A stretch of 64,000 nt of DNA, from contig JAHDVF020000106.1 of assembly GCA_022606425.2 (NCBI GenBank), positions 186,001 through 250,000 of the forward strand, given 5' to 3'. The translations under genes were made by a program, and so were the position numbers. The notes beneath the pieces were generated by a model. It made no database searches, was not told where the DNA came from, and saw only the letters and a list, made by a program, of their open reading frames with translations. Below are positions 1-11,706 of the stretch, piece by piece. The DNA is from Lepidostoma basale. Lineage: Eukaryota > Arthropoda > Insecta > Trichoptera > Lepidostomatidae. The stretch's first letter is position 1. Each line of letters begins with the position of its first letter.

Positions 1-365
1 TAATTCAAGCAAACTCGCTGTGAATTTTAAACTTAAATATTAGTGAATTGAAAAACTGTCTTTTGAAAATTTTATATGAAATTTAATAATCAAATAAAGA
101 ATACTGTATTATTTTATTTATTTATTAATTTTTAATCTTAATTAGAGCTCGATTCGTAACAAAAGTATTACCAGAACAAGCGCCAGTGTACAATTAATAA
201 ATAGTGTAAAAATGAAGAATAAATATGCAGTTTTAAGGGAGTTACAGGATACACAATAACACACGTTGGGTTTTATTTATATAGATACTAGGCCAAATTT
301 CTTTATAAATAATGAACATATAATAAAAAAATTAATCAAAATGTCTTTATAGTATACGAGTATAT

Positions 366-505
366 TAAGTGGAAGTAGTTAATTAAAAAAAAATCGTTAT
401 ATTTAATTAATAATGAAAAAAAAAAGCTTTTTTTTAACTACTTCCACTTTTTCGATAGAGACCGGTTTCGCCAGGATCGTTGGCATCGACATACTGGTCA
501 CACTA
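366..505 (-). repeat. Foldback / Penelope-like 3' module with hammerhead-like core
   Basis: An inverted pair of 'ttaactacttccact' arms (about 368-385 and 437-452) lies beside a block that reads on the minus strand as a GCCA..TGGC stem, then GAAA, then CCGG, then TC. The same order recurs at 12.7 kb and 39.9 kb, so I read this as a relic of a Penelope-like 3' end. The CUGAUGA-type box is poorly kept here. Confidence 0.4.
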
Positions 506-819
506 TTATAAACTGACTCCTTTACACATACAGATCAGAGGTGGTATAAAAATATAATATTAAAATAATGATGTAAAAAAAAGTAAAATAAAAAAATTTG
601 CTAAATTTTACTGAATTCACATATTGATATTAAAGTTATTTAAGAGCATTCTTGTGATGAAGATGACAGAAGGCTGGTCATCTTCCTCACAAGAAGAAAG
701 TTGATATCCTGCATAAACAGATCGCAAGATCAACAATCAGAAGAAGATATTATAGGTTTTATTTAATTATTATTCAAATAACTTTTCGCGTGACTGTCTC
801 TTGAAATGATTGTGCGTAC
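506..819. other. AT-rich intronic stretch, nothing recognised
   Basis: No open frame of note and no clear repeat ends. It should be intron of the minus-strand myofilin-like gene if the exon at 820-1026 is real. Confidence 0.4.
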
Positions 820-1026
820 CTTGTTGGAGTTGGAGCAGAGGAAGTTCTCTGATGCGGAGTAGCCCACGTGCGGGCGGGGGCGGTGCTCGATGCGGTCCAG
901 CTCCCGGATGACGACGGAGGGCCGCACGCGGATGGTGACAACAGAGTGAGGAGCCACCCGAGAGATGAGCCGCCGCTGGGTCAGCAACGGGCCGCGGGTC
1001 GGGTAGAAGGCCGATATGGTGTGGAT
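820..1026 (-). CDS. Internal exon of the myofilin-like muscle gene (69 codons, phase 0-0)
   Basis: On the minus strand a 207-bp open block starts after an acceptor (..aatgttgtag) and ends at a donor (aacaag then gtacgc). It encodes a basic, Arg/Pro-rich segment beginning IHTISAFYPTRGPLL and ending ENFLCSNSNK. It is much richer in GC than its surroundings and both boundaries are phase 0, matching the other exons of the minus-strand gene further right. There is no stop before the donor, so the protein continues beyond the left edge. I take it as part of an alternative long isoform. The family assignment rests on exon style and strand only; an independent neighbouring gene is possible. Confidence 0.55.
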
Positions 1027-1097
1027 CTACAACATTCACATTTATTAAACATAACACAACATCTCATAGAACTTCACGAGATCAAAAGTTCAGAAAG

Positions 1098-2050
1098 AAT
1101 CCAAACTCTATTATGCAGTCTTTAACCCCCATCATACTGAGTGCGGGAGTGCGACAGGGATGTCTACTATCATCCCTGCTCTTCGTGGTACTGGGGGATG
1201 TGTTGCGCCGTTCTTTCGACGGTCCTCGTGGAATTCCATGAATACGTGATACCCAGTTGGAGGATCTGGATTATTCTGATGACCTCTATTTGTTTTCGAT
1301 AAACCGGGTGGATGCGGAGCAGAAGCTGTGTAGACTTCAAGAAGAAGCGGCAAAAGTAGGTCTCAAAATTAACATGTCCAAGGCAGTAGACCTACGAGTG
1401 TCCACAAATGACTCCACCCTAATCTTGCTCCAGTGTCCCCCTTGTGACCACGACCAGCTTTTGCTACCTCGGAGGTACGGAGGAGATGTAGCCAGCAGAC
1501 TCAACAAGGCAAGTGGAGCTTTCGCTATGCTTCGCCCTGTATGGCGTTCTAGTATCATTTCGAGAAAGTTCAAGCTCCAACTATTCAGCAGTAGAGTTAA
1601 AAGAGCTGTACGGATGTGAGACTTGGGAATCTAGCGTGGACGTTATTGGAAAACTCCAGATGTTTATAAATAGGTGCCTTCACTCAATATTCAAGATCTA
1701 TTGGCCCCAAACAGTGTCAAATGCCGTTCTCTGGTCCATGGCAGGCGAAAAGCCAATTAGAGAACAAGTCGCTAGACGCAAATGGCAGTTGATCGGTCAC
1801 ACTCTGAGACGGAACCCAGCCTGCATCGCTCAGGGAGCACTAGACTGGTCCCCTATGGGGGGAAAGAGGAAGCGAGGCAGACATAGAGCCACCTGGAGAT
1901 GAGCCCTGCAGGATGAGGTTAAGGCAGCAGGCCTCACTTGGGATGATGTTAGACATCAGGCATGCGATAGAGTCGGGTGGAGGAGGTTCCTCGGGGCCCT
2001 ATGATTCACGGAAGTGTGACAGGACAAGAAGAAGAAGAAGAAGAAGAAGA
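1098..2050 (+). mobile_element. Non-LTR retrotransposon (LINE) reverse transcriptase fragment, RTE-like
   Basis: The frame starting LTPIILSAG holds the RT motif VRQGCLLSSLLF, followed by an altered catalytic box (YSDDL where F/YADD is usual), then AAKVGLKINMSKA and a C-terminal GGKRKRGRHRATWR block. Frame breaks occur near 1619 and 1902, so it is dead. It ends in an (AAG)n run at 2030-2050, a typical simple-repeat LINE tail. It sits about 70 bp from the exon at 820-1026. Minus-strand relatives lie at 4.6-5.1 kb and 8.0-8.3 kb. Confidence 0.85.
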
Positions 2051-2474
2051 ACCCCTATAGTGCGGATGACTACATTTGAAGTACTAAAAAATGGTTTCGA
2101 AATCGACCGACAACATTTGCAGCTCATATTTGAATGTATCATAGAAACCTTTTTAATTTCTTACTATTAAATTGTACGCAATATAATGATGAACTGGGAT
2201 TGTTATTATTTTGTTGAATCGCTCTTTTAATGCACATACTTAGCAATGTATATGGACAATCGTTAGACATGTTTTGTAAGAATCTTCCAATTTTTAAAAA
2301 GCAACTCCTTGCTCTTTTTGATTTTACATAGATTTTAAACTTCATTTATATTAGTATTCGTCTCCTATTCGCTCGCCCCACATGTACCTATACCATTCGG
2401 TCACATGTTGGATTGGTAAATTACCATCACTTTGTTTTTTTGTTTTTGTTCTTTTTCTCTAATCTTAAATGTAA

Positions 2475-2580
2475 CATAACACATTGGTATGTGTATGTGT
2501 GCGTATTTACCATATATATGTATTTGTGTATTTGTATATACATATATAAGTGTATGTGTATGTGTATATATACATGAATT
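2475..2580. repeat. Microsatellite, TATG/TGTA-rich
   Basis: Imperfect alternation of tatgtgtatgtg, tatatatgtat and similar units. No coding meaning. Confidence 0.7.
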
Positions 2581-2711
2581 TCCTGTCTCCCAATTCATTT
2601 ATTGTCTTCTCTTTTCGACATTTCACATTCAAATCGATCTCTGAGGGTTTTGCCTGCGATGGAGCGTAGGGTTCGCATTTCTGCTACTCTTTCTAGAAGG
2701 TTTTTAGTCCT

Positions 2712-2965
2712 TCTTCTTCTTCTTCTTTGCTAGCCTTCTTCTCTCCACTGCTGGATATAGGCCTCTTCCAATTTCCTCCACTCGTCTCTATCCTGCCCTC
2801 TTTGTATCCAAGATTTTCCAACCCTTTTGACAATATCATCGATCCATCTCATCGGTGGCCTTCCGACACTTCGCCTATTTGCCCATGGTCTCCAACTGAG
2901 TATCCTGGGTGCCCATCTGTTGCCACCCTGTCTAGGCAAGTGTCCAGCCCATTGCCATACTATTC
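2712..2965 (-). mobile_element. LINE RT C-terminal fragment
   Basis: The minus-strand frame runs from PRQGGNRWAPRILSWRPW through VGRPPMRWIDDIVKRVG and QDRDEWRKLEEAYIQQW. This is the usual C-terminal tail of insect RTE-type LINE polymerases, ending in a (GAA)n tail at 2712-2728. 5'-truncated. Confidence 0.8.
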
Positions 2966-3494
2966 TTAGTCCTATTGTTTATATAATAATAGCTATGATT
3001 TTAATATACCTTCTACGTACAATGTATTATATATTGTTTTTATATGGGAATCTATATTCAATGTATGCTTATAACATTAATCACATTTTAAATTACTTAA
3101 TTATTCCATTTACACGATGATCTTAGAATACAAATTTTCTACACAAAATGGCGATTCTGCACACATGAAATTAAACGATGTTATTAAAACGTGTCTGGCT
3201 CTATTTATGTTTAAGAAATTTAATTGCTGTACAAACAAACCACGCCTTGCGGGTGCCAAAGTGATTTTTAATTTTTTTATGATTCGCTCGTCACAATACT
3301 CGTAAATATTTTCTCATTTCCCGGAAGTTCTATTTGAGGACTGTAAATAAAGCTAATTAAATGAAAGTGCGTTGCAAAGTTTGCGTTTTCTTTCGAAAAT
3401 AACTTATTCAAACTAAAAATAACTTTTAGACTGAGTATAAACAAAAAAAATTAACGCCATAATTCAAAATCTTCCTTTTAATACAGATATTTTA

Positions 3495-3705
3495 TGGTAT
3501 AAATCGAATCAAATCAAATCAGTTTATATCATCAATAGACATGACAAAATTAATTTTAGAGAACAGCTAAAATAATATATCGTTTATAATATACTTCCAG
3601 AAACGCATGAGAGATGGTTCGACATTAGGAAGACAGGATACTCTCCAGAATTAAGAGTATTCGCCTTCTGAACGAGTATTTAAGAGTACCAATGCATGTA
3701 AAAAG
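3495..3705. repeat. Interspersed repeat with (TCAAA)n head, copy 1
   Basis: Starts with repeated aatcaaatcaaatcag, then 'tttatatcatcaatagaca', and ends near 'cagaattaagagtattcgcc'. Near-identical blocks occur at 36535-36700 and 58385-58580. Probably the 3' end of a non-LTR element in reverse orientation. Confidence 0.65.
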
Positions 3706-4395
3706 ATTTTTTATTGTATTACCAATTTGATTTAGTGAAAACTAACCGATTTCACTCGTGACAGAACTTGGTCAGAACAATTGGAAAGGCAGTTTTTTTA
3801 TTACCCTGGCTTTACTCAGATACAAATGAAACAAGTTGGCTTTTATTGAAGTTATATGGACCAATTGTTAACTCGTACCTAACGTATATTTAAAATTATA
3901 TATTTACACATTTATTTACCTACTGATATAGTTAAAAAGAGTCCAGAAGTTTCTGTAAGGCTACAAAACAACTAACTTTGCAACTTTTTTTTACCTGAAT
4001 TATAAAATACTCAAATAAAATAATAACTATTTCAAATTTCGAACCGTTCCTACTCATAGATTGTTGTTACTAACTAGGTTGGCTGATCGATTAGATAGCT
4101 AAAGACTTTTAATTCGTTCACAGACAAATAAAATGTCTAGTAGTCATGCATGACGAATATTCCGACTACTACGATCACTAACCATTAGAATTTCCCTTAC
4201 AAAAATAGTATATACCTACTTTCTAAAGCATTTTCTATTATGTGATTACTGCCCCATCCACCTTTTAGACTATTTTGTTGATAATACTTTCGTTATTCAT
4301 GCATTTCTCTATTGCAGGCAACACATTTACTCTTTTGATAAGTACGCATGATAATTTTCTCTCCCTCTCAAAAAATTAACTCTTTCGATAGGAAG

Positions 4396-4532
4396 ATTTG
4401 ATAATGCCTTAGAAGGGCGAAACATGTCATTCCTATAAAATATAATAAAACTTCTAGAGAACTGACGTTTTCATTCGTATTAATTATTAAATATGGAGTT
4501 TAACGTCAATGTTCAAAAAACAATAAATACGC
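4396..4532 (+). repeat. Foldback family A, right arm only
   Basis: Order of blocks: tttgataatgcc, a stem, GGGCGAAACATGTCATTCC, then 'aaaatataataaaacttctag', a 'gacgttttcattcgtatta' block and an 'aatatggagttt..caataaata' tail. Copies recur through the window. Confidence 0.8.
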
Positions 4533-4565
4533 ATGATAGCGATAATGGGTTTTCATAACCTTTTT

Positions 4566-5095
4566 CTTCTTCTTCTTGCCTCGACACACGTTGTGGCGCA
4601 TAGGACCTCAAGGGTGCTTGTCCACCAAACTCTATTGCACCCCTAAAGCCTAACAACAAGTGAATTTCGCCTTTATCTCGTCTTGCAGGGTTCTTCTCCC
4701 GGTGGCTCTAGAACTACCACGCTTCCTTTTTCGTCTTCCAGGGGATCCGGGACCAGTCTAGTGGGCCATATATGATGTAGACTGGAATCCATCTCAGTTT
4801 ATGACCGATCTATAGCCATTTACGCTTAGCAACTTGTTTTCTGATTTGCTTTTCGCCTGACATGGCACAGAGAACACCATTTTTACTTAGTTTGGGGCCA
4901 AAAAATCTTGAATATTGAACGGGGGAACCTATTTATAAACACCCGAAGTTTTCCGATGACGTCCGTGGTAGATTTCCATGTCTCACATACGTATAGCAGC
5001 ACATTTTTAACGTTGCTGCTAAATATTTGGAGCTAGATTTTTCTCGAAATAATACAAGAACGCCATACAGAACGAAGCATTACGAAAGCCCCCTT
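4566..5095 (-). mobile_element. LINE RT fragment, same family as 1.1-2.05 kb
   Basis: Reverse-oriented relative of the 1.1-2.05 kb LINE. The (TTC)n at 4566 is its tail. Blocks matching the first copy in order are the K/R-rich GKRKRG region, the IKQVA region and the CETWKS region. Many stops. Confidence 0.75.
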
Positions 5096-5810
5096 TAGGA
5101 TTTCATTAAATTGCTTGGCAATACTAGGTAAGTACTTCTTATCTAAATTATGTATCAATAACATTATTACCATGTGCATTCACGCTTATACTCACCTTCT
5201 TTCTAAAGATAATTGTTTTCTCCGTGAAACTCTCGCTGCAATGACATAATATTAGATTAACCGAAGTTCTGCCAAGCACTGAAAGTGCGATTCATGCCGC
5301 CATTTATAACGCTTCTAAATTTAAATGAACGGACGGCGAATCATAAGAGAGGAATTTTGTTCAAACTCTTCGGGGCCGAATCGGAGTCATAAACATGTCC
5401 GACACCGAATGCTCCCACAGACGAAGCGGAGGTATGCGAATTTAAAATAGGAATTTAATACGCATTGTTTCCCGCCGCAAGCCATCCATTCGATATTTGA
5501 ACGAACGTTTTTTCACTTCTTCTATTTTTAATGTTTATATGGTTTTACGAGCTGGTGGATTAGCGTGAAATAAAAAATGGCGGAGGGCCGATGAAGACTC
5601 CATTACTTCTGGCTTCAGAAGGATATAAATAAATGATTTCGAAATCCGTTGGAGTGAAATATCATATAAATGTGCAACTGAAAATATGCACGAAAAAATA
5701 CTGTTTCTATTTTGAATTCAAGGTGCGTGGTGATTCACCGGTGACTATTTAGATTCTTACGTGAGACAGATTTTAGACAGGCTGGCAAATATACAATAAA
5801 TAAATTGTAA
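5096..5810. other. Intronic stretch with a GC-richer core at about 5270-5490
   Basis: No open frame or repeat that I recognise. The 5270-5490 part is compositionally unlike its flanks and has no repeat relatives in the window. It could be a conserved non-coding element of the minus-strand muscle gene; this is conjecture. Confidence 0.3.
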
Positions 5811-5814
5811 TATA

Positions 5815-6110
5815 GGGTGTTTTTTAGAGGTTTGGTTTTTAAACTGGCAACATTGTTTCTACAGACTGTCAATTTGACAGTTGACAGTTGATATGCAGTC
5901 AGTACGTTTTGCCATTTCACAATGAATAGACTGACGTCGGAAAAGTGCTGGCAAATTGTACAAATTTATTTTAGAAATCATGGTTCGGTTCGCCAAACTT
6001 ATCGTGCACTACGTCCATTTTACGATCGACATAATCATTTTCGTTTTCGCACCACGCACACTCTAGTGGATAATACGCATCCACAAAGACGACAATTGTG
6101 ATAGAATACC
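5815..6110 (+). mobile_element. IS630/Tc1/mariner-type transposon, 5' fragment with transposase N-terminus
   Basis: Begins with the terminal sequence tagGGTGTTTTTTAGAGG after TA. A transposase N-terminus starts at ATG 5922 (MNRLTSEKCWQIVQIYFRN), an HTH-type DNA-binding region followed by GSVRQTYRALRPFYDRHN. A small deletion and then a stop truncate it after 60 residues. The catalytic domain is absent. A reverse-oriented sibling lies at 7.49-7.96 kb. Confidence 0.75.
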
Positions 6111-6134
6111 ACACGACAGTATGATAGAATACCA

Positions 6135-6285
6135 CACAAAGAAGTGAGAAATGAATGTATGGCGGATGAATGCGTCCTAAATAAAAATAAGAAACGGTTA
6201 CTTAGATGGTTAGACGGTTACTTTAGAACGAATAGATGAGGGAATAATAATTAAAAAATGCTATATACAAGAAGTGTAAATGAAA
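6135..6285 (+). mobile_element. LINE fragment ('GEMA-tail' family), RT thumb region
   Basis: Reads NECMADECVLNKNKKRLLRWL, aligning to SDDCIMDKIKIGSLRWFGHM of the better-kept copy at 23.7-24.2 kb. Short and degenerate. Confidence 0.5.
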
Positions 6286-6293
6286 AAATAAAG

Positions 6294-6415
6294 CCAATTT
6301 TCGCCTTTCTAAGGTATTATAATTGCTAAGAAAGACGAAACATGTAATTACCATAAACTCTAATAAAACTTCTAGAAAACATATGTTTTCATTCGTATTA
6401 ATTATATCAATAACA
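6294..6415. repeat. Foldback family A, compact inverted pair
   Basis: An inverted 'tttcgcctttctaaggtatta' arm faces a direct 'gctaagaaagacgaaacatg' arm, followed by the usual 'ataataaaacttctagaaaac' and 'gttttcattcgtattaatta'. Confidence 0.8.
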
Positions 6416-6527
6416 AGTGAAATAAAATGTTGTATGCGTTGGCGAAAACATACATTTATTTAAAAAATAAAACATTCTGTGTTTATATGAATTTGCGTTT
6501 ATAATTATTTATATTTTTTTTAACTAA

Positions 6528-6895
6528 CTAACAGAAGGGGTAGGCATAAAGAATGGACTGCTACAATTTTCTTTTCTGACATATTTCTCTCGCTTCCTAA
6601 ACATTCATACATCGTGTGTTGCACGCGTGTCGATTTCTCTGACTCCTCACATGGCTGACATTCAATATTTGATTTATTATGATATATTATATAATCTATT
6701 TCTGATTCCATTTACATCGTTAACATATAATTTTTTTACCATTCTTTCTTTCCATATGTCCAAACCATCTTAATGATCCCTTCATTATTTTGTTCATAAC
6801 ACCATCATTCGCACCGCATTCACTTTTTATATTTTCATTCGACACTCTATCATACACAGAGTATCCACACATTCGTCTAAGAGATATTTTTATAT
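6528..6895 (-). mobile_element. LINE fragment ('GEMA-tail' family)
   Basis: Minus-strand remains of the C-terminal LINE region. The blocks corresponding to RFGHM (ccatatgtccaaaccatct) and to the RMCG region are in the same order as in the 23.7 kb copy. (GTTA)-type tail near 6520. Confidence 0.6.
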
Positions 6896-7484
6896 ATTTA
6901 TATTATATTAATATTTATTTATTAACAGGAAACACAATTAACGTATGTTTAAAAAATAAGGTAGGAAGTTATTATAAAAATAAATTAAAAATGCGTAATT
7001 TTGGCAGAGTATTAAATCTGATTGATAATCTTGAAAAAAGTCATTTTTTGCTGTATTGTGTGTTGATTTAGATACGAACGTAGAAAAGTAAATAAATAAA
7101 ATGAATGGTTTTAAATCACTTCAAAACATATAAAATGTAGTCAATTCCACCGCGAAGTTTAGTATTTCAACTAGCTTTGATGTGTCATATTAAAGTCAGG
7201 AGGGGAAATGGTGCGAGCTAACTAGAGGGTTTAATATAGAGCGGCAGTGTCTAAGGCGAAGATAAATCATACTAGAAACCTATATTAAGATGTAGGTGAG
7301 AAACTAATAGGGAACTAGAGCGAAACTAACGGTAAAACACGTTATTTTAAGTGGTCTTAGAAGCTATGTATGTTCTCTTATTGTTATCATATTATTACTC
7401 GTATATGATAGATTTTTCGTTTGTTCGATGAAAAAACGATATACTTGTATATTGTATTTACTGTCTCTTGACATACTATATATA

Positions 7485-7957
7485 TGATGTTGTTTTTAGA
7501 GGAATACAATACATATTCAAAATGAAAAAAAAAACACATTAAAATAATTTAAATGTCTATGATATTGGCTTTATTTAATAGATAATTTTATGCCATTATT
7601 ATTTAAATATGATTTCGGGCATATGAGCGCCACGGATAGCTCGAATGAAGCGCAATCGTGAAATCCAATTTTCGACAATTGTCGTCTTTGTGGATGCGTA
7701 TTATCCACTAGAGTATACGTGGTGCGAAAACGATCCACGGTCTTCCGAATAACTTGCTCGGATGGACGATTATGTCGACCGTAAAATGGAGGTAGTGCAC
7801 GATAAGTTTGGCGAACCGAACCATGATTTTCATTAGTCTATTCATGGTAAAATGGCAAAGCGTACTAACAACAAATCAACTGTTAACTATCAAATTGTTA
7901 GTCTGTAGAAACAACGTTGCCAGTTTAAAAACAATACCTCTAAAAAAAAACACTCAA
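7485..7957 (-). mobile_element. Internally deleted IS630/Tc1/mariner-type transposon with both ends
   Basis: On the minus strand the element opens with the same end as the 5.8 kb copy and reads ALPPFYGRHNRPSEQVIRK then VDNTHPQRRQLS. It then jumps to a C-terminal RGAHMPEIIFK* block. The whole catalytic middle is gone. The other end (GATGTTGTTTTTAGAGG) mirrors the first, so this is a non-autonomous derivative of about 470 bp. Confidence 0.7.
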
Positions 7958-7969
7958 TATTTACTGAGT

Positions 7970-8345
7970 CTCTTTTACTACTTATTATTATTCTTATCCT
8001 GTCACTCATCCGTGATGCATAAGGCCTCGAAGATCTTTCTCCACTCGATTATATAGCATGCCTGATACCTAATGTCATTCCAAGTGAGGCCTGCCGCCTT
8101 AACCTCATCCTGCAGGGTTCTTTTCCAGATGGCTTAGAGGTCTGCCTCGATTCCTTCTTTCACCCACAGAGGACCAATCTAGTGTTTCCTAAGCGATGCC
8201 GCTTAGGTTGCGTTACGATCCATAGCCATTTTTGCCTAGCGACTTGTTCTCTGATTGTCTTTTGGTCTGCCATGGCCCAGAGAACAGCATTTGATACTGT
8301 TTGTGGCTTGAATATTGAGCGGAAATACCTAATTATAAATACCTG
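7970..8345 (-). mobile_element. LINE RT fragment, same family as 1.1-2.05 kb
   Basis: Shares ordered blocks with the 1.1 kb and 4.6 kb copies (for example 'cctgcagggttcttttccag' and 'catagccatttttgcctagc') but is shorter and decayed. Confidence 0.7.
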
Positions 8346-9740
8346 GAGTATTGTCTGTGTACAAGTTTAATATTCAAATTCAATTTAATAAACAATATAA
8401 TAAACGATTACAAATTTAAAATCAATTTGGAAAAGAAATATTATATTTAGCGAGTTGTGTTTGCGCATCATTCATTTGCCCCACGTTGCCTGCCCCAACG
8501 TTTCTTTTCATATTTCTATCCACCCGCCCATCCTTTGAACAGATACTTTCTAAACATAAAAATTTATCCCTTGTTCCAGAATTTCACAAATAAAATCCAC
8601 TGTACAAATCAAAATAGTATTTTATAATAATATGTTATTTACATATTTAATATGTGTCAATAAATAATTACTCAATTAATGAAACAATTTTTAATTATGA
8701 TCCAAGACTTTTTTTAAAGTATTCACTAATAATAAGGAAAACGTACGTATTATAGAAGCTTTGTTTTATTTTATGGGGGTGATTTGTTTGATTCAATATT
8801 GAATACCCTTGCAAAGCAAAACACGTTACTTACTAATTTCATGCGGCGTGTAATGCGGCAATCTGATACCATTAATAAAGCTTCACCAATGTCCGTAGGA
8901 CGCTCACAGAAAATATTATGATATAACTTTACACCTACGGCTTATATTGGGAGTAGAGTCGGGATTGAAGAGTGTGGAATCTGCGTAAAAGGAGGGCCTA
9001 CCGCAGATGATGGGTTATAAAGGGCTAATAAAAGAGGAGAGAGGTTTATTACTGTCGCGTTGACAGTAAAACTACATCCGAATAACCGGCGACGTTTTAA
9101 GATCACAAATATCTAGATTGTGACGAATAGTTTAATCTATGCCTTGAACTAATTAATTAAATTATAAAACCTCGAAGAATAAGATATGACCTATTAACGT
9201 TTAAGTGATTTTCGTTAAATTATTTAAATTCTTAGGAGTATTCTAACACACTGAGAACGTACACTACTATTCGTTGCCCTAGTAATTTGTAATTTATAAT
9301 CAAAAACATTGTATTTTTTGTCAGACATGTTATACTAATTTTTAGAAATTATGCATTTATGTATTTATAACGTATATTTTATTCATTTGATAAGGTAATT
9401 GGATTTGAAATATAGTAAAAAAAACATAAAATTCATCGAATTTTCTAGATTTTTACGTAAACATACTTTTTAAAATGCGATTAATGTTATAGTGAAAGAA
9501 ATTTAATTTTAACAAATAGGCGTTTAAATTTTATCTATTATTTATTGTATTAAAATAGCTAATAAATAATTAAGACGGAAGTCGGAGCAATAATTAACGA
9601 AAAACTAAAATTATTGTTCACAACATTGTATGATATACGATGTATTCGTATGTCATAGTTATGCGGATTGCGGAAAATTGCGCCTTATATGTCCGCTTTT
9701 TTTCTTTCATTTTGATTGGTAAACATTTACATACATACAT
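8346..9740. other. AT-rich intronic stretch, nothing recognised
   Basis: No persuasive open frame or paired repeat ends. Confidence 0.4.
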
Positions 9741-9744
9741 ACAT

Positions 9745-10080
9745 CATAAAACGAGCATGTCACCCCTATAATAGATAAGGTTGAAGAAGCCAGATTGAGA
9801 TAGTTTGGCCACGTCGAGAAGATGACCATATTATAAAATCTGCTCGTCAAATCCCAACGGTCCAGAGGGGGGCGGTCTTTGGCGACATGGGGGTCATCTA
9901 TCGAGGACACTCTCAAGAACTGAAAGAATGTGAACTCAACAGAGAGCATACCTAAGAAAGAGCATCTTGGAGAAATCGTGTTGGGAGGGCCGACACGACT
10001 TGAGGTGGGATATGTGAAAGAGAAAGCAGAAGAAACATTCGTATTGAAGAAACAAGATTAATGTAGTCAGGGACATGGCT
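9745..10080 (+). mobile_element. LINE RT C-terminal relic
   Basis: Frames scattered by indels still show IDKVEEARLR, FGHVEKM and a QRSRGGR-like block, the order seen in LINE polymerase tails. Very degenerate. Confidence 0.5.
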
Positions 10081-10339
10081 CGAGCCAAGAGAATAAATGA
10101 GCTATGTTCAAAAGTAATCTTGTGCCAGATTTATTTGGCTTAGCAAACGGGTTCATGGACTCACGGCTGGTGAATGAATTAAACGCTAATTGGGACAAGT
10201 TAAAACACTAGAACATCATACGAAGAAATATTTCAGAGATATTAACGTGATCTATGGATGTTTTACAAATTTTAAATGGGACAATTACTTCAAATTGCGG
10301 TGTTACTTTCTTTGCTGGCGTCCTAGGACTGCGACCCGA

Positions 10340-10495
10340 AATCTCCCTCCCTCCTCCCTCCTCATTCAATGAAGGGACAACATTGAAGAGACCGCCGGCA
10401 TGACATGGATGTTATGTATCTTGCCCAGAATCAATAGACAAGAAAGCAGAGATGAAAAACCAGAGGCCTTCGTCCAGAAGTGAGCGGCTACATGC
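10340..10495 (+). mobile_element. LINE 3' tail relic
   Basis: Traces of a DDIEETAGMTW..EAFVQK* type ending, as in the 13.3 kb and 17.0 kb LINE tails. Confidence 0.35.
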
Positions 10496-10592
10496 ACATT
10501 TTCATAATGATTTCATTCATCAGCATTTTCATAATGATTTCACCTATTTACCATGAGGTAATGATGAAATCATTATGAAAATGCTGATTGGA
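10496..10592. repeat. Short hairpin with duplicated arm
   Basis: The block 'cattttcataatgatttca' occurs twice in tandem (10496, 10522). A reverse complement ('tgaaatcattatgaaaatg') follows at about 10564, so a stem of about 24 bp can form. Confidence 0.75.
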
Positions 10593-11093
10593 ATTAAAAT
10601 TAAAATTATAACCTTAATTATTATTATTATTACGTACGTATGCCTGTTAAAATAAAACCGACTGCTGATATGACAGATAATTCATGATATGTTTCATGCT
10701 TGACTGTCAATTTCGGTTCAGTTTTATTCCAACCGTGACGGATCTCGCATATCAGACAGAAACTGATTGAAACTCTCTTTTTGATATGTATATTGGCAAA
10801 CCTCATTTAGAATATAAGAGATGTCAAGTCATATATTTTATTTTGCACTCGTATAACGTAAAATCTAAACTATTTTTATATTAAATATACGAATGTTTTA
10901 TTAAAATTTTATGATATGGTAAAAGATTATCATGTTTCATTATTCAACATTCATTTGACATTTGAATCCTTTTGCAAAATGAAATATGTGATTATTTTTT
11001 AGTAACATAAAACATCTTTAAACGTACTTTAAACATCATCGAGTTTTATATCATTGTTAATACTAATTAATATTATAATATAATAAAAACCTT
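10593..11093. other. AT-rich intronic stretch, nothing recognised
   Basis: No gene or repeat structure identified. Confidence 0.35.
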
Positions 11094-11706
11094 TTAATAA
11101 TGCGAATGGAAAAGCCTATTTTCTAGAAGTTTTATTAAAATTTATGTGAATGACACGTTTCGCCTGTCTAAGGCATTATCATTAAGGATAATACATTAGA
11201 GAGGCGAAATAGTCATTCCATTAAGGTCCATTTACACTGAACAGTCATCACCCGATACCGACACGTCACACATTTGCGTTAAGCAAATAATCTTTTTGTT
11301 TGTTTTGATGGTGTCTTGTTACTTTTAATTTATGCCGATTCCGTTCATATTATATTTGAATTCCGAGATAATCATCTTCTCCACGGCGAATTTAGATGGT
11401 AGTAAAAACGATATTCTGTAAAAAATAATTATATTCTGTAGAAAACACACCATGAAAAATATTGATCATTTTTATTAAGTGTCAATTTTATGTAGGTAGG
11501 TGCTTTCTTCAGCAATCCCCGACGGCGATTTTATTATAGCATTTGAGGTAACGAGTCGGTGAGATTCAAGGCTATTTTTATCGTGACGTGTCGGTATCGG
11601 CTGATGACTGTCCAGTGTAAATGGACCTTAAATCGTAATAAAACATCTAGTAAACACACGTTTTTATTCGTATTAATTATTTAATATGGTTCAAGAAACA
11701 ATAAAT
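11094..11706. repeat. Foldback family A, full inverted pair split by another MITE
   Basis: Left inverted arm at 11094-11180 (..ttttctagaagttttatta.., gacacgtttcgcctgtc). The right arm begins at about 11185 (gagaggcgaaatagtcattcc) and resumes at 11632 (cgtaataaaacatctag..cgtattaattatttaatat). The gap is exactly the TTAA element at 11225-11627. Confidence 0.85.
11225..11627. mobile_element. TTAA-target MITE, 403 bp
   Basis: Terminal inverted repeats GGTCCATTTACACTGRACAG at both ends continue as imperfect inverted sequence (GATACCGACACGTCAC) for about 48 bp. A TTAA target duplication occurs at 11221-11224 and 11628-11631. No ORF. TTAA suggests mobilisation by a piggyBac-type transposase (inference). 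Confidence 0.85.
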
